DNA from: JANNOG01 sp050329415
Lineage (GTDB): Bacteria; Actinomycetota; Actinomycetes; Actinomycetales; JBBAYJ01
DNA length: 36,473 bases
NCBI GenBank assembly: GCA_050329415.1
Contig: JBHJOS010000017.1
Coordinates: 1 to 36,473, forward strand
Direction: 5' to 3'
Shown: positions 26,450-34,359 of the stretch, one piece after another
How the letters are laid out: each line of letters opens with the position of its first letter
How positions within the stretch are numbered: position 1 is the stretch's first letter
Notes under the pieces: generated by a model
Seen by the model: the letters and a program-made list of their open reading frames with translations, nothing else
Databases searched by the model: none
Told to the model about the DNA's origin: nothing
Made by a program: the position numbers and the translations under genes

Positions 26450-27526
26450 GTGAGTGTCGGCACCGCGCTGCGGCTGTGGGCCTGGGCCGTCGCGGGAGTG
26501 ACCGACGCCGTCGTCGGGCCGGCCCCCCGGCCCCGGCACGTGTCCCGGCGCCGGTGGGCACTGCTGGCGGCGGCCGCCGTCGCGGCGTTCCCGCTGCTGA
26601 TCGTCCAGTACGGCGACATGCAGAGCCGCTACGACGTCGCGGCCGCCGTGCTCCAGGCCGGGGCGCTGCTCGTGATCGGGGTCGGCGGCCCGCTGTGGGC
26701 GTGGCGCTCCGCGGTGGCGGGGGTCGTCGTGGGTGTCCCGGCGACCTCGACCCCCGGCGTCGTCCCGATCGCCTCCGCCCTCCTGCTGGCGGCGCTCGGG
26801 TATCTCGTCGCGCTCTCCCGACCGCGCCGGACGGCCGTCGGGGTCTGGCTGGCCGGCTGGGGGGCGCTCGCCCTCGCCACGCTGGCGAACCTCGACGACT
26901 GGCCGGACGGGCTGCCCGCGGCGCTCGTGCTCGGGGTGCTGACGGCCGCGGCCGTGGCGCTCGGCGACGGGGTCCGGGCCCGGCGCCAGGTGAGCTCCCA
27001 CCTGGAGTCGGCGCGTGCCGAGCAACTGGAGGGCCTGGCCCGGGAGGCGGTCCTGCGTGAGCGGACCCACATCGCGCGGGAACTCCACGACTTGGTCGCC
27101 CACCACATGACGACGGTGGCCTGGCAGTCCGAGGCGGCGCTGCTGCGCCACCCCGACCTGCCGGAGGAGGTCGCCCGCCGGTTCACCGTCATCCGGGACG
27201 CCGCCCGCGAGAGCCTGGGCGAGACGCGCCGCCTCGTGGCGGTGCTCCGCGACGAGGGGGTCGTCGACCGGCTGCCGCAGCCCGGCGTCCCGGACCAGGC
27301 GGAGCTCGTGTCCGACGCCCGGGCCGGCGGGATGGCGGTTGCGCTCACCACCGACGGAGACCCGCGTCCGCTGCCGGCCACCATCGACGTCGCCGTGTAC
27401 CGGCTGGTGCAGGAGGCGCTGAGCAACGCCCGCCGGCACGCCCCCGGCGCCCGGGTGACCGTGGCGCTGGAGTTCTCCGGCGACCGGCTCCGGGTGCGGG
27501 TCGCGGACGACGGGGTGCCGGCGTGA
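26450..27526 (+). pseudogene. NarL-type sensor histidine kinase, 5' fragment (lacks G2 box)
   Basis: First 358 residues of a HisKA_3-type sensor kinase. Hydrophobic segments fill residues 35-170. The dimerisation domain carries phospho-acceptor His213 in ERTHIARELHDLVAHHM, and the ATPase domain has N box EALSNARRHAPG. It ends with TGA three residues after the G1 box (DDG), so the G2 box and the end of the ATPase domain are missing. These reappear in frame at 27955-28155 if the 431 bases at 27524-27954 are removed; the joined kinase would have 424 residues. As it stands the fragment should not bind ATP normally. It might still dimerise. Confidence 0.75.
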
Positions 27527-28155
27527 GCCCCGCGGTGGCGCTGTCCCGGGACGCCAGGTTCCTGCTGCGGACGGGTCTGGTCGGCGTCGGCGCGCTGCCG
27601 CTCGCCATCCTCGTCACGGCGTCGGCCTGCCTCGTCGTGGTCATGGTCGGCGGGCCCCTGCTGGCGGTCCTGCTGCCGCCGGTCCGCGGCCTCGCCGGCG
27701 TGCAGCGCCGCCTGGTCGCCGGTCGCACGGGCCGGGAGCTGGACCCGCCGTACGCGGGACCCGTGCCGGGTGCCGCCGACGACCTCGTCCATCGGCTCCA
27801 GGAGCCGGCGACCTGGCGGGACCTGGCGTGGCTCTGGGTCCAGTCCGGGCTCGCCCTGCCGGCGCTGCTGCTGTGGTGGGCTCCGCGCCCGGCGGGGGCA
27901 CTGGCCGGGGCGGTGACGGCGGCGTCGGAGTCCCTGCTGGGGCGGCCACCGGCGGGGCACCTGACCACCCGGCCGGGACCCGCCCCGGGCGCCGGCTACG
28001 GCCTCGTCGGCATGCGCGAGCGGATCACTCTGCTCGGGGGGACGATGCACGCCGGGCCGCGCGAGCCCGCCGGCTGGGAGGTGAGCGCGACCCTGCCGGT
28101 ACCTCCGCCGGCCGGTGCCCCGGCGCCCGGCCCGCCTGGCACGCTGTCGCCGTGA
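27523..28155 (+). pseudogene. Foreign sensor domain fused to the kinase 3' end (G2 box)
   Basis: Open frame of 210 residues in a different frame from the upstream kinase. Residues 1-143 resemble the N-terminal membrane 'putative sensor' domain of another class of actinobacterial kinase (LLRTGLVGVGALPLAILV; GGPLLAVLLPPVRGLAGVQR; EPATWRDLAWLW). The rest is the end of a NarL-type kinase: GAGYGLVGMRERITLLGG, then AGWEVSATLPV. There is no His box, N box or G1 box, so it cannot act as a kinase. It starts with GTG overlapping the upstream TGA and its stop overlaps the response-regulator GTG (GTGA), as expected for the ancestral kinase/regulator junction. It could be translated as a small membrane protein. 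Confidence 0.65.
27524..27954 (+). other. 431-bp segment interrupting the histidine kinase, flanked by CCGGCG
   Basis: CCGGCG occurs at 27518-27523 and 27949-27954, in codon phase with the kinase on each side. Deleting one copy and the sequence between gives the uninterrupted reading ...ADDGVPAGHLTTRPG...GYGLVGMRER, a normal G1-to-G2 linker. The segment encodes a sensor domain from a second kinase type. No terminal inverted repeats or transposase are seen. A 6-base repeat can arise by chance in such GC-rich DNA. Confidence 0.6.
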
Positions 28156-28840
28156 CCGGCGGGGGCGCGGGCGAGGCGCCGATCCGGGTCGTCGTCGTGG
28201 ACGACCAGGCCATGGTGCGGGACGGGCTGGTGGCGGTGCTCGAGACGGCGCCCGACATCGCCGTGGTCGGCCAGGCCGGGGACGGTGACGAGGCGGTGCG
28301 GCTGGCGGCTGAGCTGGGCCCCGACGTCGTGGTCATGGACATTCGGATGCCGCGCGTCGACGGGCTCGAGGCGACCCGGCGGATCGTCGCCGCGCGCGGC
28401 GACGAGGGCCCGCCCCGGGTGCTCGTGCTGACGACCTTCGACCTCGACGAGTACGTGTACGAGGCGCTGGGGGCCGGTGCCAGCGGCTTCCTCCTCAAGG
28501 ACGGGCGGCCGCCGACCTCATCGAGGGGGTGCGGGTGATCGCCCGGGGTGACGCCCTGCTGGCACCCTCGGTGACCCGTCTGCTCGTCGAGGACGTGGCC
28601 CGCCGCCGCAGCCGGGTCCCGGTCCGCCCGGCGGCGCTGCGCGGGCTGACGCCCCGCGAGGTTGACGTGCTGCGGCTGGTCGCGCGCGGTCTCACGAACG
28701 CCGAGATCGCCGCCGAGCTGGTGCTGGCGGAGCAGACCGTCAAGACGCACGTCGGCCGGGTGCTGCACAAGCTGCAGCTGCGCGACCGTACCCAGGCCGT
28801 CGTGTACGCCTACGAGAACGGCCTCGGCGGGGAACGCTGA
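28152..28840 (+). pseudogene. NarL/FixJ-type response regulator with a frameshift
   Basis: Partner of the kinase above. The receiver domain is intact from GTG 28152 (acidic pair Asp17-Asp18, phospho-acceptor Asp63 in VVMDIRMPRVDG, conserved Lys in GFLLKD). After LLKD the frame shifts: the next codons run to TGA at 28536-28538, while the expected continuation (ADLIEGVRVIARGDALLAPS) is in the -1 frame from about 28511. That frame continues to a full LuxR-type HTH (LTPREVDVLRLVARGLTNAE, then TVKTHVGRVLHKLQLRDR) and stops at 28840. One missing base between about 28503 and 28511 explains it. Restored length would be about 229 residues. A sequencing error is possible. Confidence 0.8.
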
Positions 28841-28923
28841 CGCCCCGGGCGGGCGGCACCCCCTACCTGGGGACCATGCCGTGAGAGTCCTGCGGGGTGA
28901 CGCCGGCAGCGGCGGAGCGCTCC

Positions 28924-28929
28924 TAGCGT
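28924..28929 (+). promoter_or_regulatory. Candidate -10 box TAGCGT for the DedA-like gene
   Basis: TAGCGT lies 7 bases before ATG 28937 in the short gap after the response regulator; fits the pattern of the other exact copies at 9455, 20129 and 26437. Confidence 0.45.
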
Positions 28930-28936
28930 CCCGGGC

Positions 28937-29545
28937 ATGGGGATCCCTCGGGCCGCCGGGTACGTCGGGGTGGCGGCGGCGGTCGCCGTCGAGGGTCCGC
29001 TGGCGACCGTCGCCGCCGGCGGGCTGGTCGGTGCGGCCGTGCTGGCGCTGCTGCCCGTCCTCGTCGTCGTGGTGGCCTCGGACCTCGCCGCCGACGCGGC
29101 GTACTTCACCCTCGGCCGCTCGCTCGGGCGCCCGCGGGTCCGCCGACTCGCCGCGCGCCTCGGCGTGACCGACGAGCGGCGCCGCGCGGCCGCGGACCGG
29201 GTGAGCCGTCGGCTCCCGCTCGCGATCGCCGGGATCAAGGTGGCCGACGCCGCGGCCGTCCCGGTGCTCGTCGCGGCGGGCGCGGCCCGCGTCGGTTACG
29301 GCCGGTTCCTCGGGTGGGACCTGGCCGCCACCGTCCCGCGGGCCGCGGTCCTGCTGGGCCTCGGCGTGCTGGCCGGGCCGACCCTGGTCGATCTCGTCCA
29401 CCGGCTCGGTCCCGCGGGCGGCGTCGCCGTCGCCGCGGTGCCGCTGCTCGCCGTCCTGGCGGCCGTCCTGCTCGCCGCCGCGGTCCGGGCGCTGGTCCGG
29501 ACCGTCGCCCGCCCGCCCCGCCGATCCCCGGGAGACGCCGCATGA
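28937..29545 (+). CDS. DedA-like (SNARE-associated) membrane protein
   Basis: Polytopic membrane protein of 202 residues. Features of the DedA/VTT family are an N-terminal VEGPLATVAAGGLVGA segment, DLAADAAYFTLGRSLGRPRV (compare the family's D-x-x-x-Y-x-x-G-R), and a central loop before WDLAATVPRAAVLLGLGVLAG. DedA proteins are undecaprenyl-phosphate or phospholipid transporters or flippases. This one is a short variant and the match is moderate. The TGA overlaps the ATG of the broken glycosyltransferase gene (ATGA), so the two were a coupled pair. No damage is visible in this gene. Confidence 0.65.
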   Translation: MGIPRAAGYVGVAAAVAVEGPLATVAAGGLVGAAVLALLPVLVVVVASDLAADAAYFTLGRSLGRPRVRRLAARLGVTDERRRAAADRVSRRLPLAIAGIKVADAAAVPVLVAAGAARVGYGRFLGWDLAATVPRAAVLLGLGVLAGPTLVDLVHRLGPAGGVAVAAVPLLAVLAAVLLAAAVRALVRTVARPPRRSPGDAA

Positions 29546-30759
29546 AGATCCTCGTCGCCAACGACACCTACCCCCCCGACGTCAACGGGTCCGCCTACTT
29601 CACCCGGCGCCTCGCCGAGGGCCTCGCCGGCCGCGGGCACGAGGTCCACGTCCTGTGCCCGGCGCTCGACCGGCGGGGCGGCACCGTCGAGCGCTCCGGG
29701 ATGGTCGAGCACCGAGTGCCGTCGCTGGCACTGCCGGGCCAGCGCGGCTTCCGGGTCGTGCCTCCGGCCGGGTCCCGCCGTCACGCCCGCCGGGTGCTCG
29801 CCGCGGTGGCCCCCGACGTCGTGCATCTGCAGGGCCACCTCGTCCTGGGCCGGGCACTGCTGGCGGAGGCCCGGGCGGCCGGCGTCCCGGTCGTCGCCAC
29901 CAACCACTTCATGCCCGACAACCTCGTCCCGTAGCTGCGGTTGCCGGGGCTCGCGGAGCGGGCGGTGGTCCGGGCGGCGTGGCGCGACCTCGGGCGGGTG
30001 TTCGCGGACGCCCACGTCGTGACGGCGCCGACCCCGACCGCCGCGGCCCTCGTCGAGGCGGCGCTGCTGGCGGCGGCGGGGGTCCCGGGCCCCGTCCTGC
30101 CGGTGTCGTGCGGCATGGACCTGGCCCGCTTCCGACCCGGGCGGGACGCGGCCGGCTTCCGCCGCGCCCACGGGTTGGCGGGGCCGGGGGTGACCGTCGG
30201 GCACGTCGGCCGGCTGGACCCGGAGAAGCACGTGGACGACCTGGTCCGGGTGCTGCCGCTGCTCCCGCCGGCCGCCGGGGTCCGCCTGCTCGTCGTCGGC
30301 CGTGGGCACGAGGAGGACCGGCTGCGGGACCTCGCCCGCCGGTGCGGGGTGGCGGAGCGGGTGCGCTTCGCGCGCTTCGTCCCGGACGCCGAGCTGCCCG
30401 CGGCCTACGCCGCGATGGACGTCTTCTGCGCCCTCGGCACCGCCGAGCTCCAGTGCATCGCGGCGCTGGAGGCGATGGCCTCCGGCCTGCCACTGGTCGC
30501 CGCCGACGCCCACGCCCTGCCGCACCTGGTCCGGCCGGGTCGCAACGGTGCCCTGGTGCCGCCGGGGGACGTCGCCGCCCTGGCGGCCGCCCTGGCGCCG
30601 CTCGTCACCGACACCGCCCGGCGCCGCGCCGCCGGGGCCGAGAGCCGGGCCCTCGCAGCCGGCCACGACCTGGGCCGGACCCTGGGCACGTTCGAGGACC
30701 TGTACACCCTGGTGCAGCCCGGGACCCCGGCCCGCCGCCCGGCGGTGCCGGTGCCCTGA
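29542..30759 (+). pseudogene. GT4-family glycosyltransferase interrupted by an in-frame TAG
   Basis: GT-B fold glycosyltransferase, 405 codons in all. The N-terminal domain opens with KILVANDTYPPDVNGSAYF and VVHLQGHLVLGRALLAEAR. TAG at 29932-29934 falls in the conserved TNHFMPDNLVP-x-LRLPG, where related enzymes usually have Tyr (TAC to TAG is one change). The same frame continues without further damage through GHVGRLDPEKHVDDLVRVL, the donor-binding region EAMASGLPLVAADAHALPHLV (EX7E region; the first Glu is in AELQCIAALEAMASG) and a normal C-terminus. TAG ends other genes here (comF, the GNAT gene, the HAD gene), so it is read as stop. Family roles include mannosyl or glucosyl transfer to lipids. 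Confidence 0.8.
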
Positions 30760-30775
30760 CCGGACGGCGGCCCGA

Positions 30776-32140
30776 TCAGGAGAGCGGGTCGTCGCGCCGC
30801 AGCCGCTCCTCCCGCGTCACCGGGACGGCCTCGGTCGCCGCCTCGGCCTCCCCGCGCGGTGGTCCGGGCGCCGGTGGCGCGGACCCCGCATCGGCCCCGC
30901 GACCGGCCCGGTCGGCCCGGTCGCCCCGGGACAGGCCCTCGGCGGGCGGGCGGCGCCGGACCCCCGTCGGGCCGGCGAAGACGCTCTCGGGCGCCACGGG
31001 GACCAGTTCCTCGTTCCGATCCCGGGCGCCGTACCGGGGGCGGTCGCCAGGCTCGGCCGTCCTGTCCTCGGCGCCCTCGGCGCCCTCGGCGCCCTCGGCG
31101 CCGCCCGGGCCGTCGGTCTGCACCGCCACTGCGCGCTGCGGGAACGGGATCTCGATGCCGAGCCGGTCGAACTCGTGCTTGATCCGCCGGCGGAACTCGC
31201 GGGCGACCGTCCACTGCTCCAGCGGCCGGGTCTTGATGATCATGCGGATGATCACCGAGTTGACACCGAACGCCTCGACCCCCCACATCTCGGGCTCGTC
31301 GAGGATCTTGGGGCCGAAGTCGGCGTCGGCGCGCAGCTCGTGGCCCACCCGGGTGAGGACCTCCATGACGTAGGTCGCGTCCTCCTGGTAGGAGACCTCG
31401 ATGTCGAGCAGCGCCCGCGACCAGCCCTGCGACATGTTGCCGACCCGGGTGACCTCGCCGTTGCGGACGTGCCACACGGTGCCGTCCACGGCCCGCAGCC
31501 GGGTGGTCCGCAGCCCGACCGCCTCGACCACCCCGCTGGCCTCGCCCATGTCGATGACGTCGCCGACGCCGTACTGGTCTTCGGCGATCATGAAGATCCC
31601 GGCGACCAGGTCCGAGATCAACGTCTGCGCCCCGAACGCCAGCGCGAGCCCGGCGATGCCGGCCCCGGCGACGAGTCCGGTGATCTGGACGCCGAGCTCG
31701 GGAAGGATGAGGAACCCCGCGAACACCCACACCAGGACCGACACCGACGCCTGCAGCAGCGACCCGATGGCCTTGGCCCGCTGGACCCGGCGCTCGGCGG
31801 CCATGGGGTCGATCGCCTGGAACAGGTCGAGCCGCCCGCGCCGCCGGGGCTGGGTGGCGATCCGGTCGACGCCGCGACGGATGGCCCGGCGGGCGAGCCA
31901 CCGGACGACGAGGGCCCCCACGACCACCGCGAGGATGAACAGCGGCACCCCGATGAGGAAGTCGAGCAGCTGGGCGATCTCGCGGTTGTCGATCTGCCGG
32001 TAGATCCAGCTGCACAGGGTGTCGTCGGCCTGGGCGCACGGCCCGTCCGTCAGCGGGTTGCGGACGTCGATGCCGGGCGTGCCGTCCTCCGAGGGCTGCG
32101 GGCTCGGCACGGCACCGGCGAGCGGGGTCAGCCCGCCCAC
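30776..32140 (-). CDS. MscS-family mechanosensitive ion channel
   Basis: Small-conductance mechanosensitive channel of 454 residues with the start uncertain. After a short N-terminus come membrane segments (FLIGVPLFILAVVVGALVVRWL; IGSLLQASVSVLVWVFAGFLIL) and the pore-lining helix (VAGAGIAGLALAFGAQTLISDL). The beta domain (YGVGDVIDMGEASGVVEAVG) and the conserved C-terminal alpha/beta domain follow. A tail of about 120 residues is disordered and includes a GAE repeat. GTG 32140 overlaps the end of the prolyl oligopeptidase gene by 13 bases; GTG 32146 and GTG 32110 are alternatives. Family-level call is firm. Confidence 0.9.
   Translation of the reverse strand: MGGLTPLAGAVPSPQPSEDGTPGIDVRNPLTDGPCAQADDTLCSWIYRQIDNREIAQLLDFLIGVPLFILAVVVGALVVRWLARRAIRRGVDRIATQPRRRGRLDLFQAIDPMAAERRVQRAKAIGSLLQASVSVLVWVFAGFLILPELGVQITGLVAGAGIAGLALAFGAQTLISDLVAGIFMIAEDQYGVGDVIDMGEASGVVEAVGLRTTRLRAVDGTVWHVRNGEVTRVGNMSQGWSRALLDIEVSYQEDATYVMEVLTRVGHELRADADFGPKILDEPEMWGVEAFGVNSVIIRMIIKTRPLEQWTVAREFRRRIKHEFDRLGIEIPFPQRAVAVQTDGPGGAEGAEGAEGAEDRTAEPGDRPRYGARDRNEELVPVAPESVFAGPTGVRRRPPAEGLSRGDRADRAGRGADAGSAPPAPGPPRGEAEAATEAVPVTREERLRRDDPLS
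31066..31101 (-). repeat. Four 9-bp tandem repeats in the MscS gene tail
   Basis: CCTCGGCGC is repeated four times exactly, encoding a Gly-Ala-Glu repeat in the disordered C-terminal tail of the channel. Probably replication slippage in a low-complexity region. Confidence 0.9.
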
Positions 32141-34281
32141 GGCCACTCGAGCCCGGTGTGCGCCGCGAGGAACGCCAGCCCCTCGGCCGACAGCCGCACC
32201 GACCGCGAGACCGAGCGCTGGCCGTGGCCGACGTCGGCCTCGCGACGCAGCAGCACCGGCCGCTCGGCCGGGTCCGAGCCGCTCGCGTGCTGCAGCGCCG
32301 CGCACATCTTGCGGGCGTGCAGCGGGTCGACCCGGGTGTCACCGTCGAACACGGTGAACAGCACAGCCGGGTAGGCGGTCCCGGTCGGGGAGCCGACGAC
32401 GCGGTGGTAGGGGGAGTACGCGTGCACCCAGGCGAACTCCTCCGCCACCGCCGGGTCGCCGTACTCCGAGGTCCACGTCGCGCCCAGCCCGTGCCGGTGG
32501 TAACGGACCATGTCCAGCAGCGGTGCCGAGCACAGCACCGCGGCGAACGCCTCCGGCCGCTGGGTCAGGGCCGCTCCCACCAGCAGCCCGCCGTTGGAGC
32601 CGCCCGAGATCGCGAGCTGTCCCGGCGTGGTCCACGCGCCGGCGACGAGGGCGTCCGCCACGGCGTGGAAGTCGTCGAAGACGTTCTGCTTGGCGGCGAG
32701 CATCCCGGCCCGGTGCCACGTCTCGCCCTCCTCGCCGCCCCCGCGCAGCTGCGCCGTCACCCACACACCCCCGGCCCGGACCCAGGTGAGGACCGACGCC
32801 GAGTATCCCGGCGTCATCGAGATGCCGAACCCGCCGTAGCCGTAGAGCACGGTGGGCGCCGGGCAGCGAGGGGTCCCGTCGGCGGTGAGGGCGTCGGCCC
32901 GCGCCACGACGACGGCGCGCACCGTCGTCCCGTCGGCGCTCGTGACCTCGATCTGCCGGGAGGTCACGGGCGAACCCTCGGGCGGCTCCCCGGGCGGCAG
33001 CTCCCAGACCTCCAGTCGCGGCTCCCGGGTGGCGGTGTCCAGGCGCAGCACCCGGGCCGGCGACGTGTCGTCGGTGTATGTCGCCCAGGTCTCGGCGCTG
33101 CCGCCGGGGCGGGTGCGCAGGCCCCCGAGGCTGCCGAGGCCGGGCAGGGCCGGCGCCTCGGGTCCCGGTGCGCCGTCCGCGGCCCGGTGCAGGGTCAGCT
33201 CGCCGACCGCGTGCCGGGTGCGAGCGACGGCGAGCAGGGTGGCGGGCCCGTCGGGACCGTCGAGCAGGGCGACGTCGGTCAGCACCGAGCCCTCGTCCTC
33301 CGGCACCAGGTCGCGCCAGTGCTCGTGGCCGGGGCGGGCCGGGTCGGCGACGCACAGCCGGCCCCGGGGAGCGCCGAGATCGGTGTGGGCGTAGAGCCGG
33401 TCGTCACGGCCGACCCACACGGAGTGCTGCGCGTCGAGCCCCACGGCCACCGGGTGCAGCGCGGGCGCCGCGGGAGCGGAGCCGGCGAGGTCGGCCAGCC
33501 AGACATCGGTCCGGGGGGCGGTCCCGTCGGAGGCGGACACCACCAGCCACCGGCCGTCGTCGCGCGCCCACACCCCGAAGTACGAGGTCTTCGGCCGGTC
33601 CGCGCCGAACACCTCGACGTCGGAGCCGGCGGCCGCGCCGACGGTGTGCAGCAGCACCCGGCGGTGGTACTGGTCCTCACCGGCCGGTACGGCGTCCGGT
33701 GGCAGCCGCCGGACGTAGTAGAACCGCGCCGGGTCACCCGGCCGGCGAGGCAGCCAGGCGATCGGCGAGTAGCGGGTGCGGTCGATCGGGCCGTCGACCC
33801 GTTCGCCGGTTCCGGCGTCGAGCACCACCAGCTCGCTGTCCTCGGTGCCGCCGCGGGACAGCAGCACGGCCACCAGGTCGCCCTCACGGTTGGGTGACCA
33901 GCCATCGAGGGTCGTGGTGCCGGACGGGTCGAGGGCGGCCGGGTCGACCAGGACCCGCCGGGCTCCACCCGGGTCGGTGACCGTCAGCACGGGGTGCTCG
34001 GCGTCCGGCTCCCGGCGGGAGGCGAACAGCCGGTCCCCGCGCCACGTCGGGGTGCCGACCGACCCGGTCCGGAGCAGGTCGCGCAGGGTCCCCGCCAGGC
34101 CGGCGACTCCCGGCCAGGCCGCGGCGGCCCGGTCGTAGGCCTCGTCCTGGGCGGTGGACCACGCCACCGTGCGCGGGTCGGCGGGATCCTCGAGCCAGCG
34201 GTACGGGTCGGCCACGGCGACGCCGTGCAGGTTCTCCACGTGATCGAGTCGTGGCGCGGGAGGCGAGTCGGAGATAGGCAT
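32128..34281 (-). CDS. Prolyl oligopeptidase family (S9) serine peptidase
   Basis: Cytosolic peptidase of 717 residues that cleaves short peptides after Pro. The N-terminus (NLHGVAVADPYRWLEDPADP) is the family signature, the middle is a beta-propeller, and the C-terminal alpha/beta-hydrolase domain has Ser562 in ISGGSNGG, Asp648 in DGDTRVDPLHARK and His686 in VGHG. The triad is complete and the length is normal. ATG 34281 is preceded on the minus strand by TATCGT with an 8-base gap, a possible -10 for a short-leader transcript. The gene end overlaps the MscS start. The long open frame that continues upstream of this ATG is the antisense of malQ and is not real. Confidence 0.95.
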   Translation of the reverse strand: MPISDSPPAPRLDHVENLHGVAVADPYRWLEDPADPRTVAWSTAQDEAYDRAAAAWPGVAGLAGTLRDLLRTGSVGTPTWRGDRLFASRREPDAEHPVLTVTDPGGARRVLVDPAALDPSGTTTLDGWSPNREGDLVAVLLSRGGTEDSELVVLDAGTGERVDGPIDRTRYSPIAWLPRRPGDPARFYYVRRLPPDAVPAGEDQYHRRVLLHTVGAAAGSDVEVFGADRPKTSYFGVWARDDGRWLVVSASDGTAPRTDVWLADLAGSAPAAPALHPVAVGLDAQHSVWVGRDDRLYAHTDLGAPRGRLCVADPARPGHEHWRDLVPEDEGSVLTDVALLDGPDGPATLLAVARTRHAVGELTLHRAADGAPGPEAPALPGLGSLGGLRTRPGGSAETWATYTDDTSPARVLRLDTATREPRLEVWELPPGEPPEGSPVTSRQIEVTSADGTTVRAVVVARADALTADGTPRCPAPTVLYGYGGFGISMTPGYSASVLTWVRAGGVWVTAQLRGGGEEGETWHRAGMLAAKQNVFDDFHAVADALVAGAWTTPGQLAISGGSNGGLLVGAALTQRPEAFAAVLCSAPLLDMVRYHRHGLGATWTSEYGDPAVAEEFAWVHAYSPYHRVVGSPTGTAYPAVLFTVFDGDTRVDPLHARKMCAALQHASGSDPAERPVLLRREADVGHGQRSVSRSVRLSAEGLAFLAAHTGLEWPWAG

Positions 34282-34289
34282 CACCCCGC

Positions 34290-34295
34290 ACGATA
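34290..34295 (-). promoter_or_regulatory. Candidate -10 box TATCGT for the S9 peptidase gene
   Basis: On the minus strand, TATCGT fits TAnnnT and lies 8 bases before ATG 34281. It lies in the 78-base divergent gap shared with malQ. Confidence 0.4.
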
Positions 34296-34359
34296 CGAAG
34301 TCCACCGATGTGGTCGAGCTCGCCGGGGGACGGTGGGTGCTCTGCCAGACTCGGGCCCC

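Noticed and set aside
27524..27954. Insertion sequence in the histidine kinase
   Set aside because: No transposase, no terminal inverted repeats; the segment encodes a sensor domain. Treated as a recombination product instead.
29932..29934. UAG recoded as an amino acid
   Set aside because: UAG ends the comF, small GNAT and HAD genes in this window, so it is a normal stop here.
30755..30780. CCTGA/TCAGG hairpin as a terminator between the glycosyltransferase and MscS genes
   Set aside because: The stem is only five base pairs with a mismatch and no U-tract; too weak to call.
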